Of a stretch of 33,919 bases of DNA, positions 24,809 through 33,581 are shown in pieces. Where the stretch lies: NCBI GenBank assembly GCA_964438605.1, contig CAYTKT010000019.1, positions 1 through 33,919 of the forward strand, written 5' to 3'. The DNA comes from Alangreenwoodia sp964438605. Its GTDB lineage: Bacteria > Bacillota > Clostridia > Peptostreptococcales > Anaerovoracaceae. The position numbers and the translations under genes are program-made. The notes under the pieces are model-generated. The model did not search any database. It saw only the letters and a program-made list of their open reading frames with translations, and was not told the origin of the DNA. Position 1 is the first letter of the stretch; the number at the start of each line of letters is the position of its first letter.

Positions 24809-24918
24809 ATGAGTAAAATTTCGATTTGTTCACAGGAATAAGCAGCATATCGTTCATGAGGTCCGGCAAACAAACTGTATCTTGCTGTTTAACTTCGCAA
24901 AATATGTGTTTTGTTCAT
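24809..24918. repeat. Dispersed repeat, copy 2
   Basis: Diverged second copy of the element at 18849-18962. Both begin ATGAG(C/T)AAAATT(C/T)CGATTTG and end in a block reading TTTTGTTCAT. On the minus strand both open with ATGAACAAAA and a nine-codon peptide followed by a stop. No terminal target duplication is obvious. Confidence 0.7.
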
Positions 24919-25061
24919 TTTTATAATAAAAAAGTATAAGAGATAAAAATTTATTCTCTGCCTTAAAGTTGGAAGACTTCTCGTTGGCAAATGGTAAACT
25001 ATCTGATAAGTAATATTATTGTCTCAAATTTTCTCCAACTGTCAATCTCAAATTTTAATTT

Positions 25062-26045
25062 TTACCAATGTATGGAAATTTCACCGGAGGTCAGTTCCTC
25101 ACGCGTTCCGTCTGAATAAAGCACGATCAGCCCGCCACTCTCACCGATATCGAGAACGCGGGCCTGGCGGCGCTTCTGCCCCTGAATACAGAGCACCTCA
25201 CGCCCTATAACGATCGACCATTTCCGATAATCCTCAAGAAACGTTCTGTCTTCCAAATCGGAACAAACTTCCAGTACATCGTCGATAATCCGGGCAGCAA
25301 GCTGATTTCTCGTCACACGCGGCTTTGCTGTTCCGTAAATTGTGCCGATGCTCCGGGCAGCCACTTTCGGAGAAAATCCCCCTTCCGGCTCCCGAAAATT
25401 GATGCCAATGCCAACAACGACACTTTCAAGCGTTCCAAGCTCAAAATCGGTCACCGCTTCTGATAAAATGCCGCAGAGCTTCTTCTCCTCCAGATAAATG
25501 TCATTGACCCATTTAATTACAGCTTCCGCTCCTGTGACACTGCGGATCGCCCGACAGACACCTACCGAAGCCGCCGTCGTAATCAGCAGCGCCTTCCTCA
25601 TATCTGCGTCAGGGCGCAGAATCATCGTCATATAGATTCCTGTTCCCGCCGGCGATTCAAATTCACGGCCCAGGCGGCCTCTGCCCGCCGTCTGATGTTC
25701 GGCCAATATGACGGTCCCATGAGGCGCCCCATGAAGCGCCATTTCCTTTGCCACGTTATTCGTGGAATCTACCTCGGCAAATACGCGGATTCTGCTCTCG
25801 TCCGTGTTTCCGGCAGCGCTCAGGTATTTTGCAATTCCGGCAGCCGACAGAACATCACTGCGTTCCGTCAGACGGTACCCTTTTTTCGTCGCCGCTTCGA
25901 TTTCATGACCTTCCTGCCTCAGCTTTTCCATCACCTTCCAGACAGCGGAACGCGAAACATCAAACATTTCCGCTATCTGTTCTCCGGAAACATACTCATT
26001 CCTGTTTGTTTCAAGATATTTCAAGACATTGTCCTTCAAATTCAT
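25062..26045 (-). CDS. birA: Biotin protein ligase / biotin repressor (BirA)
   Basis: It joins biotin to carboxylase carrier proteins through biotinyl-AMP, and as the group II form it can also repress biotin genes. The 327 residues have an N-terminal winged helix (about 1-60; VSGEQIAEMFDVSRSAVWKV), the catalytic domain with the biotin/ATP loop GRGRLGREF, KWVNDIYL and GIGINF, and a C-terminal SH3-like cap. Its start overlaps the rmuC stop by 4 nt (ATGA), showing translational coupling. No biotin synthesis gene or BirA operator is seen in the window. Confidence 0.95.
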   Translation of the reverse strand: MNLKDNVLKYLETNRNEYVSGEQIAEMFDVSRSAVWKVMEKLRQEGHEIEAATKKGYRLTERSDVLSAAGIAKYLSAAGNTDESRIRVFAEVDSTNNVAKEMALHGAPHGTVILAEHQTAGRGRLGREFESPAGTGIYMTMILRPDADMRKALLITTAASVGVCRAIRSVTGAEAVIKWVNDIYLEEKKLCGILSEAVTDFELGTLESVVVGIGINFREPEGGFSPKVAARSIGTIYGTAKPRVTRNQLAARIIDDVLEVCSDLEDRTFLEDYRKWSIVIGREVLCIQGQKRRQARVLDIGESGGLIVLYSDGTREELTSGEISIHW

Positions 26046-27382
26046 AAATTTTCACTTCCTTCCTGCGAATTCGCATCCGAATAAGCCGGCATGTCTTCAT
26101 ATTCTGTATTTTCAAGCTCCGAAATGTCCTTCAGCCTGCGCTGGATCGCCCGGGTTCTGACGCCCACTAACTTGTCAAGTTCGTCATTTGCCTGATTGAT
26201 CCGCTGCTGCGCTGACTTTAGCACCCCCTCGAATTTCGTAAATTCCGTTCGCACGGCACTGAGAACCTTCCAGACCTCCCCGCTGCGCTTTTGAATTGCA
26301 AACGTGCGGAATCCCATCTGCAAACTGTTAAGCAGAGCCGCCATCGTGCTCGGCCCTGCAATATTCACACTGTATTCCCGCTGAAGAACTTCCACCATAC
26401 CGCGATTTACGACTTCGGAATAAAGGCCCTCGAACGGCAGAAACATGATAGCAAATTCTGTCGTATACGGCGGACAGATGTATTTGTCATGTATCATCTT
26501 CGCTTCCGAACGAATTGTGGCGAGAAGAGCCTTCGCACAGGCTGAAATTTCTCCGGGATCGCCATTCTCGTAAGCGTCGCGCAGACGGCCGTATGTATCA
26601 CCCGGAAATTTTGAATCGATAGGCAGATAGAGGAATCCTGAATCTGACGGTATCTTGACGGCAAATTCCACGGCATCTCTGCTGTCAGGCCGCACGCAGA
26701 CGTCTGTATCATACTGCTCCGGCGCCATAATTTCTCTGAGAATAGCGGAAAGCTGGACTTCGCCGAGAATCCCTCTGGTTTTGACGTTTGAAAGAACCTT
26801 TTTCAAATCGCCGACTCCTGCCGCCAGCGTCTGCATCTCTCCAAGTCCTCGGTAAACCTGCTCCAGACGCTCGTTGACCAGTTGAAACGACTCGTTCATC
26901 CTGTGACTGATCGTCTGCTGCAATTTTTCGTCGACGATGCCGCGCATTTCGTCCAGTTTCCTATTATTATCCTTCTGAATCTCGGTCAGCTTCCGTTCTA
27001 CAGCCTCTCTCAGTTCTTCCAGCTTCTTATTATTTTCTTTCAGCCTGAGATTCTGCATTTCACCGATTTCACTGATTTTCAAAGATTGAGCGTCAGCGGA
27101 ATACTTCATATGATCTGAAATAACGCCGCTGAATGCTGTCATGGACTCACTGACCGTCTGACTTATCTCACGTCTCAACAGCGCATGCTGTTCCGCAATT
27201 TCCTCTTTCAACGCGTTTCGCTGTTCTTCGCTTTCTTTTCGGATTCCTTCCAAACTTTCAAAAATTTCTCTGCGATCCCGCTCTGACAGGCCGCCAACGC
27301 CGCGTAGCAGACGGATTATCTGGAGGACGACAAGTATAATGAGCAAAACAAGACACAAACATGTAAGCTGCGTATTCGTCAT
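26042..27382 (-). CDS. rmuC: RmuC family DNA recombination protein
   Basis: The 446-residue protein has an N-terminal membrane anchor (about 5-27), a long coiled coil (about 35-170) and the RmuC nuclease-like domain (about 175-400; VKTRGILGEVQL, YLPIDSKFPGDTY and PFEGLYSEV). RmuC limits inversions between short inverted repeats in Escherichia coli, where it was named, though its mechanism is unclear. It is the first gene of an operon with birA. A second half-Asp/Glu tail (DMPAYSDANSQEGSE) is not conserved in the family. The -10 and -35 upstream were not pinpointed. Confidence 0.92.
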   Translation of the reverse strand: MTNTQLTCLCLVLLIILVVLQIIRLLRGVGGLSERDRREIFESLEGIRKESEEQRNALKEEIAEQHALLRREISQTVSESMTAFSGVISDHMKYSADAQSLKISEIGEMQNLRLKENNKKLEELREAVERKLTEIQKDNNRKLDEMRGIVDEKLQQTISHRMNESFQLVNERLEQVYRGLGEMQTLAAGVGDLKKVLSNVKTRGILGEVQLSAILREIMAPEQYDTDVCVRPDSRDAVEFAVKIPSDSGFLYLPIDSKFPGDTYGRLRDAYENGDPGEISACAKALLATIRSEAKMIHDKYICPPYTTEFAIMFLPFEGLYSEVVNRGMVEVLQREYSVNIAGPSTMAALLNSLQMGFRTFAIQKRSGEVWKVLSAVRTEFTKFEGVLKSAQQRINQANDELDKLVGVRTRAIQRRLKDISELENTEYEDMPAYSDANSQEGSENL

Positions 27383-27462
27383 ATCAAAATTCCTTCCATT
27401 TTTAATCTCAAGATTTGACTTTTGATTTGCATAAATTTATCGTGAATTTATTCTTGCTGTCA

Positions 27463-27492
27463 TTGTATCATATTTTCTCATTGTGGTATAAT
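27463..27492 (+). promoter_or_regulatory. Promoter of the chromate transporter operon
   Basis: TTGTAT (27463-27468) and TGG-TATAAT (-10 at 27487-27492) are 18 nt apart. It lies about 430 nt before the first start codon, so the transcript has a long leader. Confidence 0.6.
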
Positions 27493-27594
27493 ATTACGTT
27501 AGAATTTTGGAAACCGGTATCGTTTTTCAGTGCAAAAGCGCATTGAAACGGTGAATTCGCCGGCCATCCAGACTTCCCGACATGCAGAGGACAA

Positions 27595-27860
27595 GCGGTT
27601 CACGCGCACTTACAGTTTGGAAATTCATCCGTCCGCTGGTACTTTTGCTCCCGGTGCAGGCGGTTCACGTGTACTTACGACTGGAAAAGATTCGCAGCAC
27701 ATAAAACACAGCTTCGAGCGTCTCGCAGATTTGCCGGGTGATAAATACAAAACGTAACTCCAAACCGTACCGGCGCGGCTGGCGGACAGATTCACCGGAC
27801 CCACAGCTACAATGCACTCAGGCACATAAAACACATAATTTCGGACGTCTCAGCGCAGTT
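27595..27860 (+). repeat. Degenerate direct repeats in the chromate transporter leader
   Basis: GCGGTTCACG(C/T)G(C/T)ACTTAC occurs at 27595 and 27660. GCACATAAAACACA followed by a TTCG..CGTCTC block occurs near 27698 and 27822. The leader carries no convincing gene. It may be a regulatory leader or a region of decayed duplications. Confidence 0.5.
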
Positions 27861-27922
27861 GACGCACAGACTTGCTTGGAGTGCATTTCCAATCAGCCAG
27901 GATAACTATTAAGGAAGAATTT

Positions 27923-28546
27923 ATGAAAGAGTTTCTCGATTTATTTCTGCTGTTCGCGAAAATCGGCGGCACAACTTTCGGCGGCGGCTTCGCTATGCTG
28001 CCTATCATCCAGCGTGAAATCGTCGACCGCCGCGGCTGGACCACAGAAGAAGAACTGATGGACTACTTCGCAATCGGCCAGTGTACGCCCGGACTAATCA
28101 CCATCAACACAGCCACTTTCATAGGCCGCAAACGAAAAGGTATCGCCGGCGGTATTATTGCCACGCTGGGTTTCACCGTGCCATCCTTTTTCACGATTCT
28201 GCTGATCGCTGCAGTACTCCAGAATTTTGCTGATTATCCGGCTGTCCAAAATGCATTTGCGGGAATTCGCGTCTGCGTCTGCATCTTGATTCTGAATGCG
28301 ATTATCTCTTTATGGAAAAAATCGGTAAGCGATAAACCCGCACTCGTGATTTTCCTGGCTGTCTTTCTGCTGAGCATACTTACATCGGCGTCTCCGGCCA
28401 TTCTCGTAATTCTGTCGGGTGTCTGCGGAATCATAATCAGACAGATCGCCGAAAGCAGGAATATCAAAAAGACCGCTGAAGAAAAAAACAGCAAAGGATC
28501 GGAAGACGCCAAGCCAGAGCGTCATATGGAGGATTTGGAAAAATGA
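27923..28546 (+). CDS. Chromate transporter, first CHR subunit
   Basis: This 207-residue membrane protein has one CHR domain (Pfam Chromate_transp), with the motifs FGGGFAMLPIIQREIV and GQCTPGLITINTATFIGRK. Paired short CHR proteins form the two halves of a transporter that exports chromate or carries related anions in Firmicutes such as B. subtilis (YwrA/YwrB). ATG 27923 is chosen because AAGGAAG lies 6 nt upstream; the open frame starts at a TTG codon 17 codons earlier. It overlaps the next gene by 4 nt. The lysine-rich C-terminal tail is cytoplasmic. Confidence 0.92.
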   Translation: MKEFLDLFLLFAKIGGTTFGGGFAMLPIIQREIVDRRGWTTEEELMDYFAIGQCTPGLITINTATFIGRKRKGIAGGIIATLGFTVPSFFTILLIAAVLQNFADYPAVQNAFAGIRVCVCILILNAIISLWKKSVSDKPALVIFLAVFLLSILTSASPAILVILSGVCGIIIRQIAESRNIKKTAEEKNSKGSEDAKPERHMEDLEK

Positions 28547-29133
28547 TATATCTGCGGCTTTTTTACCATTTTTTCACGACAGGTCTTTTTTCCATCGGCG
28601 GCGGGCTGGCCACGCTTCCCTTTCTCTACGATCTTTCGGACAAAACAGGCTGGTTTACTCACGAAGAACTGACAAATATGCTCGCCGTTTCCGAATCAAC
28701 ACCCGGTGCAATCGGTATAAACATGGCCACATACGTTGGATTTGAAGTTGCTTCGGTGCCCGGCAGCATTGTCGCCACCATAGGTCTGATCACACCGGGA
28801 ATCATTATCATCCTCATCGTGGCCAAAATCCTTGAACGCTTTCGCAAAAGCCGCTATGTTCAGTGGGCGCTTTACGGTCTGCGCGCAGCTTCCGTGGCAC
28901 TCGTCGCTGCAGCCGCTCTCTCCGTATTCCGCGTCAGTCTGATCCATTATGACAGAATCGGCATCATTTTTGAAGAAAACGGGACGCCGCTGTCAGACGT
29001 CTTCGACGTCAAAGGACTGATTCTGGCGGCGTTTCTCCTTTTTGCCACACGCAAATGGGAAAAAATTCATCCGATTTTCTGGATCGCCGTTTCGGCCGTC
29101 GCCGGTATCGCTTTCGGATTCGCCGGCACATAA
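28543..29133 (+). CDS. Chromate transporter, second CHR subunit
   Basis: This 196-residue partner of the preceding subunit has its own CHR domain (FSIGGGLATLPFLYDL, SESTPGAIGINMATYVG and a Pro-Gly-rich membrane segment). The ATGA overlap shows translational coupling and equal expression. A poorly conserved soluble-looking loop (FEENGTPLSDVFDVK) lies between the last helices. The natural substrate is not certain; many such pairs have not been tested with chromate. Confidence 0.92.
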   Translation: MIYLRLFYHFFTTGLFSIGGGLATLPFLYDLSDKTGWFTHEELTNMLAVSESTPGAIGINMATYVGFEVASVPGSIVATIGLITPGIIIILIVAKILERFRKSRYVQWALYGLRAASVALVAAAALSVFRVSLIHYDRIGIIFEENGTPLSDVFDVKGLILAAFLLFATRKWEKIHPIFWIAVSAVAGIAFGFAGT

Positions 29134-29374
29134 AACGGCAGAATCCGACACAACGGCCAGTTCTTAAACGGCATTACAGCCGGATTTCATATAAATTTCA
29201 CAGATTCGCAAAATACAATCATATCTGTTTTTGTTTTTACGAATATTTTTCAATTTAACCGTACTGCTTGCTGTTCCTTCGGACCCGTTCATCTCAAATG
29301 CACTTGCTTCCGTAAAATGCAGCAGCAGTAAATAGTTTAAATTTTAACATTTTAAATTCAGGAGGTTATGATAT

Positions 29375-30496
29375 ATGACGAAAATCGATATTTTTTCAGG
29401 CTTCCTCGGAGCCGGAAAGACGACACTGATTAAAAAGCTGATCGCGGAATCATTTGCCGATGAAAAAGTTGTACTCATCGAAAACGAATTTGGCGAAATC
29501 AATATTGACAGCGGCTTTCTTCAAGATGCCGGCGTTGAAATCACGGAGATGAGCTCCGGCTGCATCTGCTGCACACTTGTCGGTGACTTCGGTCAGGCGC
29601 TTAAAAACGTCGTCACGCAGTTCTCCCCGGAACGCATCTTGATCGAACCGTCTGGTGTCGGCAAACTTTCAGACGTTATCCGCGCCGTCTGCAACGTGGA
29701 AAACGATCTGCCGATTAAACTGAACAGCTTCGTCACAGTTGCCGATGCGAAAAAAGTTAAAATGTACGCAAAAAACTTTGGAGAATTCTACCTCGATCAG
29801 ATTGAGCACGCCAAGACGATCATTCTGAGCCGCACTGCGGATATCAGAGAAGACCGTCTGAAAACCTGTGTCGAACTGCTTCGCAGCCATAACGAAAAAG
29901 CGCGTATCATCACAACCCCGTGGGAACAGTTGACAGGCAATCAGATTCTGGAAGCTATGGAAGGCGATAAATCCCTTGCCGACGAACTTCTTGAAGAACT
30001 TGCAAAAGAACCTCTCCACGAACATCACCATGAACACGACCATGGCGATAGCGATCACGAGGAACACGATCACCATCACATTCATAGCGAACAAAACCAC
30101 GAAAAAGATAGTCATCATCATGGACATGACGAGCATGAACATACCCATGACGAACATCAAATTCTCGAAGACGGCACATGCTCCTGCGGACACGACCATC
30201 ATCACGACCACGACGCCGACGAAATCTTCACAAGCTGGGGTTCCGAAACGACGCACAAATACACGAAAGACGAACTGACTGACGCTTTGGAAGAACTTGA
30301 TCTGGGCGTCACAGGCACTGTGCTTCGTGCCAAGGGCATCGTGCCGTCCGCTGACGCTGACAAGAAATGGCTCCACTTTGACTACGTCCCAGGCGAACTG
30401 GAAATCCGCGAAGGCCCGGCTGCCTATTCAGGCCAGATCTGCGTCATTGGCGCGAATCTCGAAGAAGACAAGCTGGCCAGACTTTTCCTGATCTAA
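29375..30496 (+). CDS. CobW/COG0523 (G3E) GTPase with histidine-rich loop
   Basis: These GTPases deliver or handle metals (zinc or cobalt) for client proteins. The 373 residues hold Walker A GFLGAGKT (9-16), the metal-binding C63-I-C65-C66, the G-domain motif near EPSGVG and a CobW_C domain (about 285-373). Between them lies a loop (about 210-280) with some 26 histidines plus a CSCGH motif, a likely zinc store or chelator. CAGGAGG precedes the ATG. The next gene is a related protein, so the two probably act together in metal supply. No Zur box was recognised in the 240-nt upstream gap. Confidence 0.92.
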   Translation: MTKIDIFSGFLGAGKTTLIKKLIAESFADEKVVLIENEFGEINIDSGFLQDAGVEITEMSSGCICCTLVGDFGQALKNVVTQFSPERILIEPSGVGKLSDVIRAVCNVENDLPIKLNSFVTVADAKKVKMYAKNFGEFYLDQIEHAKTIILSRTADIREDRLKTCVELLRSHNEKARIITTPWEQLTGNQILEAMEGDKSLADELLEELAKEPLHEHHHEHDHGDSDHEEHDHHHIHSEQNHEKDSHHHGHDEHEHTHDEHQILEDGTCSCGHDHHHDHDADEIFTSWGSETTHKYTKDELTDALEELDLGVTGTVLRAKGIVPSADADKKWLHFDYVPGELEIREGPAAYSGQICVIGANLEEDKLARLFLI

Positions 30497-30683
30497 AAAA
30501 CGACTGGCACCGTTTTGAAACAATCCATGCCGAAATAATTTGAAACGGCTCATCGCAGGGCTTGTCCGGCATCAGCCTGCCGAAAATATCTATCAGGCAG
30601 ACTTATCGACGGAGGGCCGGCACGGTTTATCAAATCAGCCAAAAGAAGAATCAGCAGCCAAGCTGCAGGAGTTTTATACTAAA

Positions 30684-31643
30684 ATGATGAATACCAGTTT
30701 AACAATTCCGGTCTACGTCTTCGCCGGATTTCTCGAAAGCGGCAAGACACAGTTTATAAAGGATACTCTGACTGACCCCGGATTTACCGAGAATGAAAAG
30801 ACGCTGATCGTCTGCTGTGAAGAAGGCGAAGAAGAATACGACGATATTTTCCTGACACTGACGAATTCTGTCCTGCTGAACATCGATTCAAAAGAGGATT
30901 TCAAAGGCGTTACATTGAAAAAAGCGGCACTGGCCGAAAAGCCCGACCGTGTCATCATCGAATACAACGGCATGTGGGAAATGAAGCTGCTGGAACAGGA
31001 GCTTCCGGCCGACTGGGAAATTTACCAGATCGTCACTACGATCAATGCTGAGACATACGAAGTCTATCTGAAAAACATGGGCCCGCAGATCATCGATCAT
31101 GTAGGCGTTTCCGAGCTCGTCGTCTTCAACCGCTGCACGCCGGAACTCAATGAGATAATCCGCGGCACCAACGTCAAAGCGATGAATCCCCGCGCCGTCA
31201 TCTTTCTTGAAGATACAAACGGAAACGCAGAAGATTATTCCCAGGGAATGCCGTTGCCGTTTGATATCGACGCGCCGGTCATCGAAATTACCGACGATGA
31301 CTTTGGCACGTGGTATATCGACGCCATGAATGATCCTGAAAAATACGACGGCAAAAAAGTCACGTTCCGTGCCCAGCTTCACCGCCGTGACAGCGATCCC
31401 GGCAATATGTTTATCGCCGGACGTTTCGCGATGGTCTGCTGCGCTGAAGACATCAGCTTCATCGCCTTTTTCTGCTACATGGACAACGCAGCCGGCATCG
31501 TCGAAGAAGAAAGCTGGGCGCTGCTTGAAGCTGACATTCGCACAGAATATAGCGAGGAATTTCATGGAGACGTACCGGTACTCTATATCACAAAATACAC
31601 ACCGACAGATCCCATTGAAAACGACTTAATCTATTTCAGATAG
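30684..31643 (+). CDS. CobW-like P-loop protein fused to a DUF1980-like domain
   Basis: From ATG 30684 the protein has 319 residues. The N-terminal G3E domain has Walker A GFLESGKT but an acidic CCEEGEEEYDD in place of the CxCC metal motif. The C-terminal part (about 210-319; VTFRAQLHRRD, RFAMVCCAEDISFIAF) resembles the DUF1980/TIGR03943 domain that usually partners a membrane permease. Start is uncertain: the frame opens at a TTG 48 codons earlier, but CAGGAG lies nearest 30684. No permease is adjacent. A role in zinc handling with the upstream gene is plausible, not shown. Confidence 0.75.
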   Translation: MMNTSLTIPVYVFAGFLESGKTQFIKDTLTDPGFTENEKTLIVCCEEGEEEYDDIFLTLTNSVLLNIDSKEDFKGVTLKKAALAEKPDRVIIEYNGMWEMKLLEQELPADWEIYQIVTTINAETYEVYLKNMGPQIIDHVGVSELVVFNRCTPELNEIIRGTNVKAMNPRAVIFLEDTNGNAEDYSQGMPLPFDIDAPVIEITDDDFGTWYIDAMNDPEKYDGKKVTFRAQLHRRDSDPGNMFIAGRFAMVCCAEDISFIAFFCYMDNAAGIVEEESWALLEADIRTEYSEEFHGDVPVLYITKYTPTDPIENDLIYFR

Positions 31644-31694
31644 ATTTTTTATTCAGATTTTGTTTATGTCTTGTTGTGCATCGAGATACCGAGA

Positions 31695-31747
31695 TAAAAA
31701 ATACTCCCGCGTGCCGATCAGCGACCCACAGGAGTATTTTTTATCGA
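31695..31747 (+). terminator. Terminator after the CobW pair (bidirectional)
   Basis: GATAAAAAATACTCC pairs perfectly with GGAGTATTTTTTATC around a 23-nt loop. Runs of A and T on both arms let it act on both strands. It lies 52 nt after the upstream stop. Confidence 0.85.
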
Positions 31748-32042
31748 TTATTTTATAACTTTTCTTATAACCTTATACTTATAACTTCACAAATCCGACG
31801 TTTTTCCCATCCAATTTTTTTATCTGCTTACTTTTTACTTCCTTTCCTTATTTCATTCTACGGAATACAGAAGCAGCAAAATTAAACTGAAAAGACTGGA
31901 CATTCCCAATATGCTAATATCAAATTAATATCAAATTTTCTTATCACTTTTGTTTTCCATATAGATATTTAAAAAACAATCTTAATAATACTGATCATTT
32001 CCAAAAGTTTATTCGATTTTGACGACATATTGGTCCCTCGGC
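31748..32042. other. AT-rich gene-free spacer
   Basis: Between the terminator and the stop of the opposing SEC-C gene the sequence is very AT-rich, with TTATAAC repeated near 31751, 31766 and 31782. No gene, promoter with clear -35, or RNA structure could be supported. Confidence 0.4.
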
Positions 32043-33455
32043 CTATCTGCCTTTTTCACTCTTGAAACTGAGATCATCGAGCAGCGGCAAACAGCAGTTT
32101 TTATATTTCTTTCCGCTGCCGCACGGACATCTGTCATTTCTTCCGATTTTCCTGCTGCCGACGTGCGCCATGTCCGACGTAAAAGTGAAATTCCTGGCAG
32201 CAAGGGATTCCGGCGCGGTTTCCATTGGCATATTTCCTTTGCAGGCCCAGACTCTGAGACGATAAAACCAGCCGGTATAAAGCTCAAAGAAACGATTCAG
32301 TTCGTCCATGTCTTTGAAACCGGCGCCCACGGACGTCAGATATCCTGTCACCTCGCCTGGGGTCGCATCGCAAAGCGCCATCGTATGAAGCTTTCTCATA
32401 ATTTCATCCGCCTTTTCTACACCTGCTTTTCTTCTGAAGAAGCTCCGCAGATATATGTATTCCGGCGGCTCATTCGCCATCATGTCCTCTTTGTAAGCGT
32501 TGATTTCCATGAGAGATGGAAAATAATAGGAATCTGCCGGATGATACCGTTCCATCAGCTTTTCCCTGTCAGCAGCCGAACCCAAAGCCGAATTGACTAT
32601 GTTTTTCCCTTCAATATAAAAGCCTTCTCCACATTCGGCCTTTTCGAGAGCCGACTTAATTTTTTCCAATGAAACAGGCATGTAATGATTCCTGTTCCAA
32701 ACAGCCTTCAGATGAGTGAGCGGACAAACTCCGCAGATATTCGCCAGTGCCACGGCATAAAAAATGATTTCCTCATCCTCCTTGCTTTTGGCCGCAGAGG
32801 ATGTCTCCGGTGCTTCGGGAGTTTCACCGTTTGTCGCCGCCGGGCTATAAGATTTCACTTCGTTTGGCGAATCCGCATTGTCATTCACTTTTGCCCCACT
32901 TGCAAAATTTTGACTAGCGATTTCCGGCACAGATTCTCCACCCGCGTCATTGTAAAACTTTGCATCTTCGGTTTCCGATACACCTTTTGGATCCCCGACG
33001 TTTCCGGATTCTCCATCACTTCTCAAACGCGCATCTCCAAGTTCCGGCATGTGGTTCTTCCGAACCAAAGCGGTAAGAATCGCAGCAATATCTGAAGGAA
33101 TAACTGTCTCCGCCGCTTCCTTCACGTCGGTTAGAAATACGACGCCTTTGTTGCGTAAAACAAGCAGATCTTCCACTTCTGTTACAGTTGCCACACGCCG
33201 CGGCGATGACATAAGAGAACAGACAAGTATCAGCGCATCTGCGTTTTTTTCGTCAGAAAAAAATGCGAATGTGTTCTCCATAATGGCCACCTTTGCCGCG
33301 TCTACCATTTCTTGTTTTTTCGCCGCAGAAGGCATTTTCTTCCCGTAATGACCGAGAAGTTCTTTTAGCTGCGGTTTTGTGTAGCCGCTGAGACATTCCG
33401 TCAAATCACTCCCCTGACTGCTCTTCGTACATAAGTCTTTTAGCTGCTTTTCCAT
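32043..33455 (-). CDS. Large protein with C-terminal SEC-C zinc motif
   Basis: From ATG 33455 the protein has 470 residues. The C-terminal end (KIGRNDRCPCGSGKKYKNCC) is a SEC-C motif, the zinc-binding tail of SecA and of many uncharacterised proteins, where it binds ribosomes or SecB. The N-terminal part is helical with no domain I can name. Residues about 140-235 are an acidic linker with three degenerate 17-residue repeats. GGAGG sits 8 nt before ATG 33455; the frame opens five codons earlier at TTG. Function is unknown, with regulated protein turnover or translation a guess from the tail. Confidence 0.8.
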   Translation of the reverse strand: MEKQLKDLCTKSSQGSDLTECLSGYTKPQLKELLGHYGKKMPSAAKKQEMVDAAKVAIMENTFAFFSDEKNADALILVCSLMSSPRRVATVTEVEDLLVLRNKGVVFLTDVKEAAETVIPSDIAAILTALVRKNHMPELGDARLRSDGESGNVGDPKGVSETEDAKFYNDAGGESVPEIASQNFASGAKVNDNADSPNEVKSYSPAATNGETPEAPETSSAAKSKEDEEIIFYAVALANICGVCPLTHLKAVWNRNHYMPVSLEKIKSALEKAECGEGFYIEGKNIVNSALGSAADREKLMERYHPADSYYFPSLMEINAYKEDMMANEPPEYIYLRSFFRRKAGVEKADEIMRKLHTMALCDATPGEVTGYLTSVGAGFKDMDELNRFFELYTGWFYRLRVWACKGNMPMETAPESLAARNFTFTSDMAHVGSRKIGRNDRCPCGSGKKYKNCCLPLLDDLSFKSEKGR

Positions 33456-33491
33456 GTATAATTCCTCCAATAAATCCGCTTCAATATCTTT

Positions 33492-33519
33492 ATTATATCT
33501 GAAAATCGTGCTGTTTCAA
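33492..33519 (-). promoter_or_regulatory. Promoter of the SEC-C gene
   Basis: Read leftward, TTGAAA (33519-33514) and TATAAT (33497-33492) are 16 nt apart, ending about 37 nt before the start codon. Confidence 0.75.
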
Positions 33520-33581
33520 CAATCTTTTCACCAATTTTGCCCAATTCGTTCTGTCATTTCCGTTTTTAACCTGGTCTTTCC

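Larger units (their letters stand above)
24508..25061. other. Gene-poor spacer between the SLH gene and birA
   Basis: It holds repeat copy 2 and one small minus-strand ORF (listed separately). No promoter facing a known gene or other RNA structure was recognised. The sequence beside the birA stop is AT-rich. Confidence 0.4.

Noticed and set aside
29669..30376. 235-codon minus-strand open frame rich in Met, Val and Phe
   Set aside because: It is the complement of the histidine-rich CobW gene; CAT/CAC codons read backward as ATG/GTG give a false membrane-like sequence.
30888..31565. 225-codon minus-strand open frame
   Set aside because: Shadow of the second CobW-like gene, with no start signal or family.
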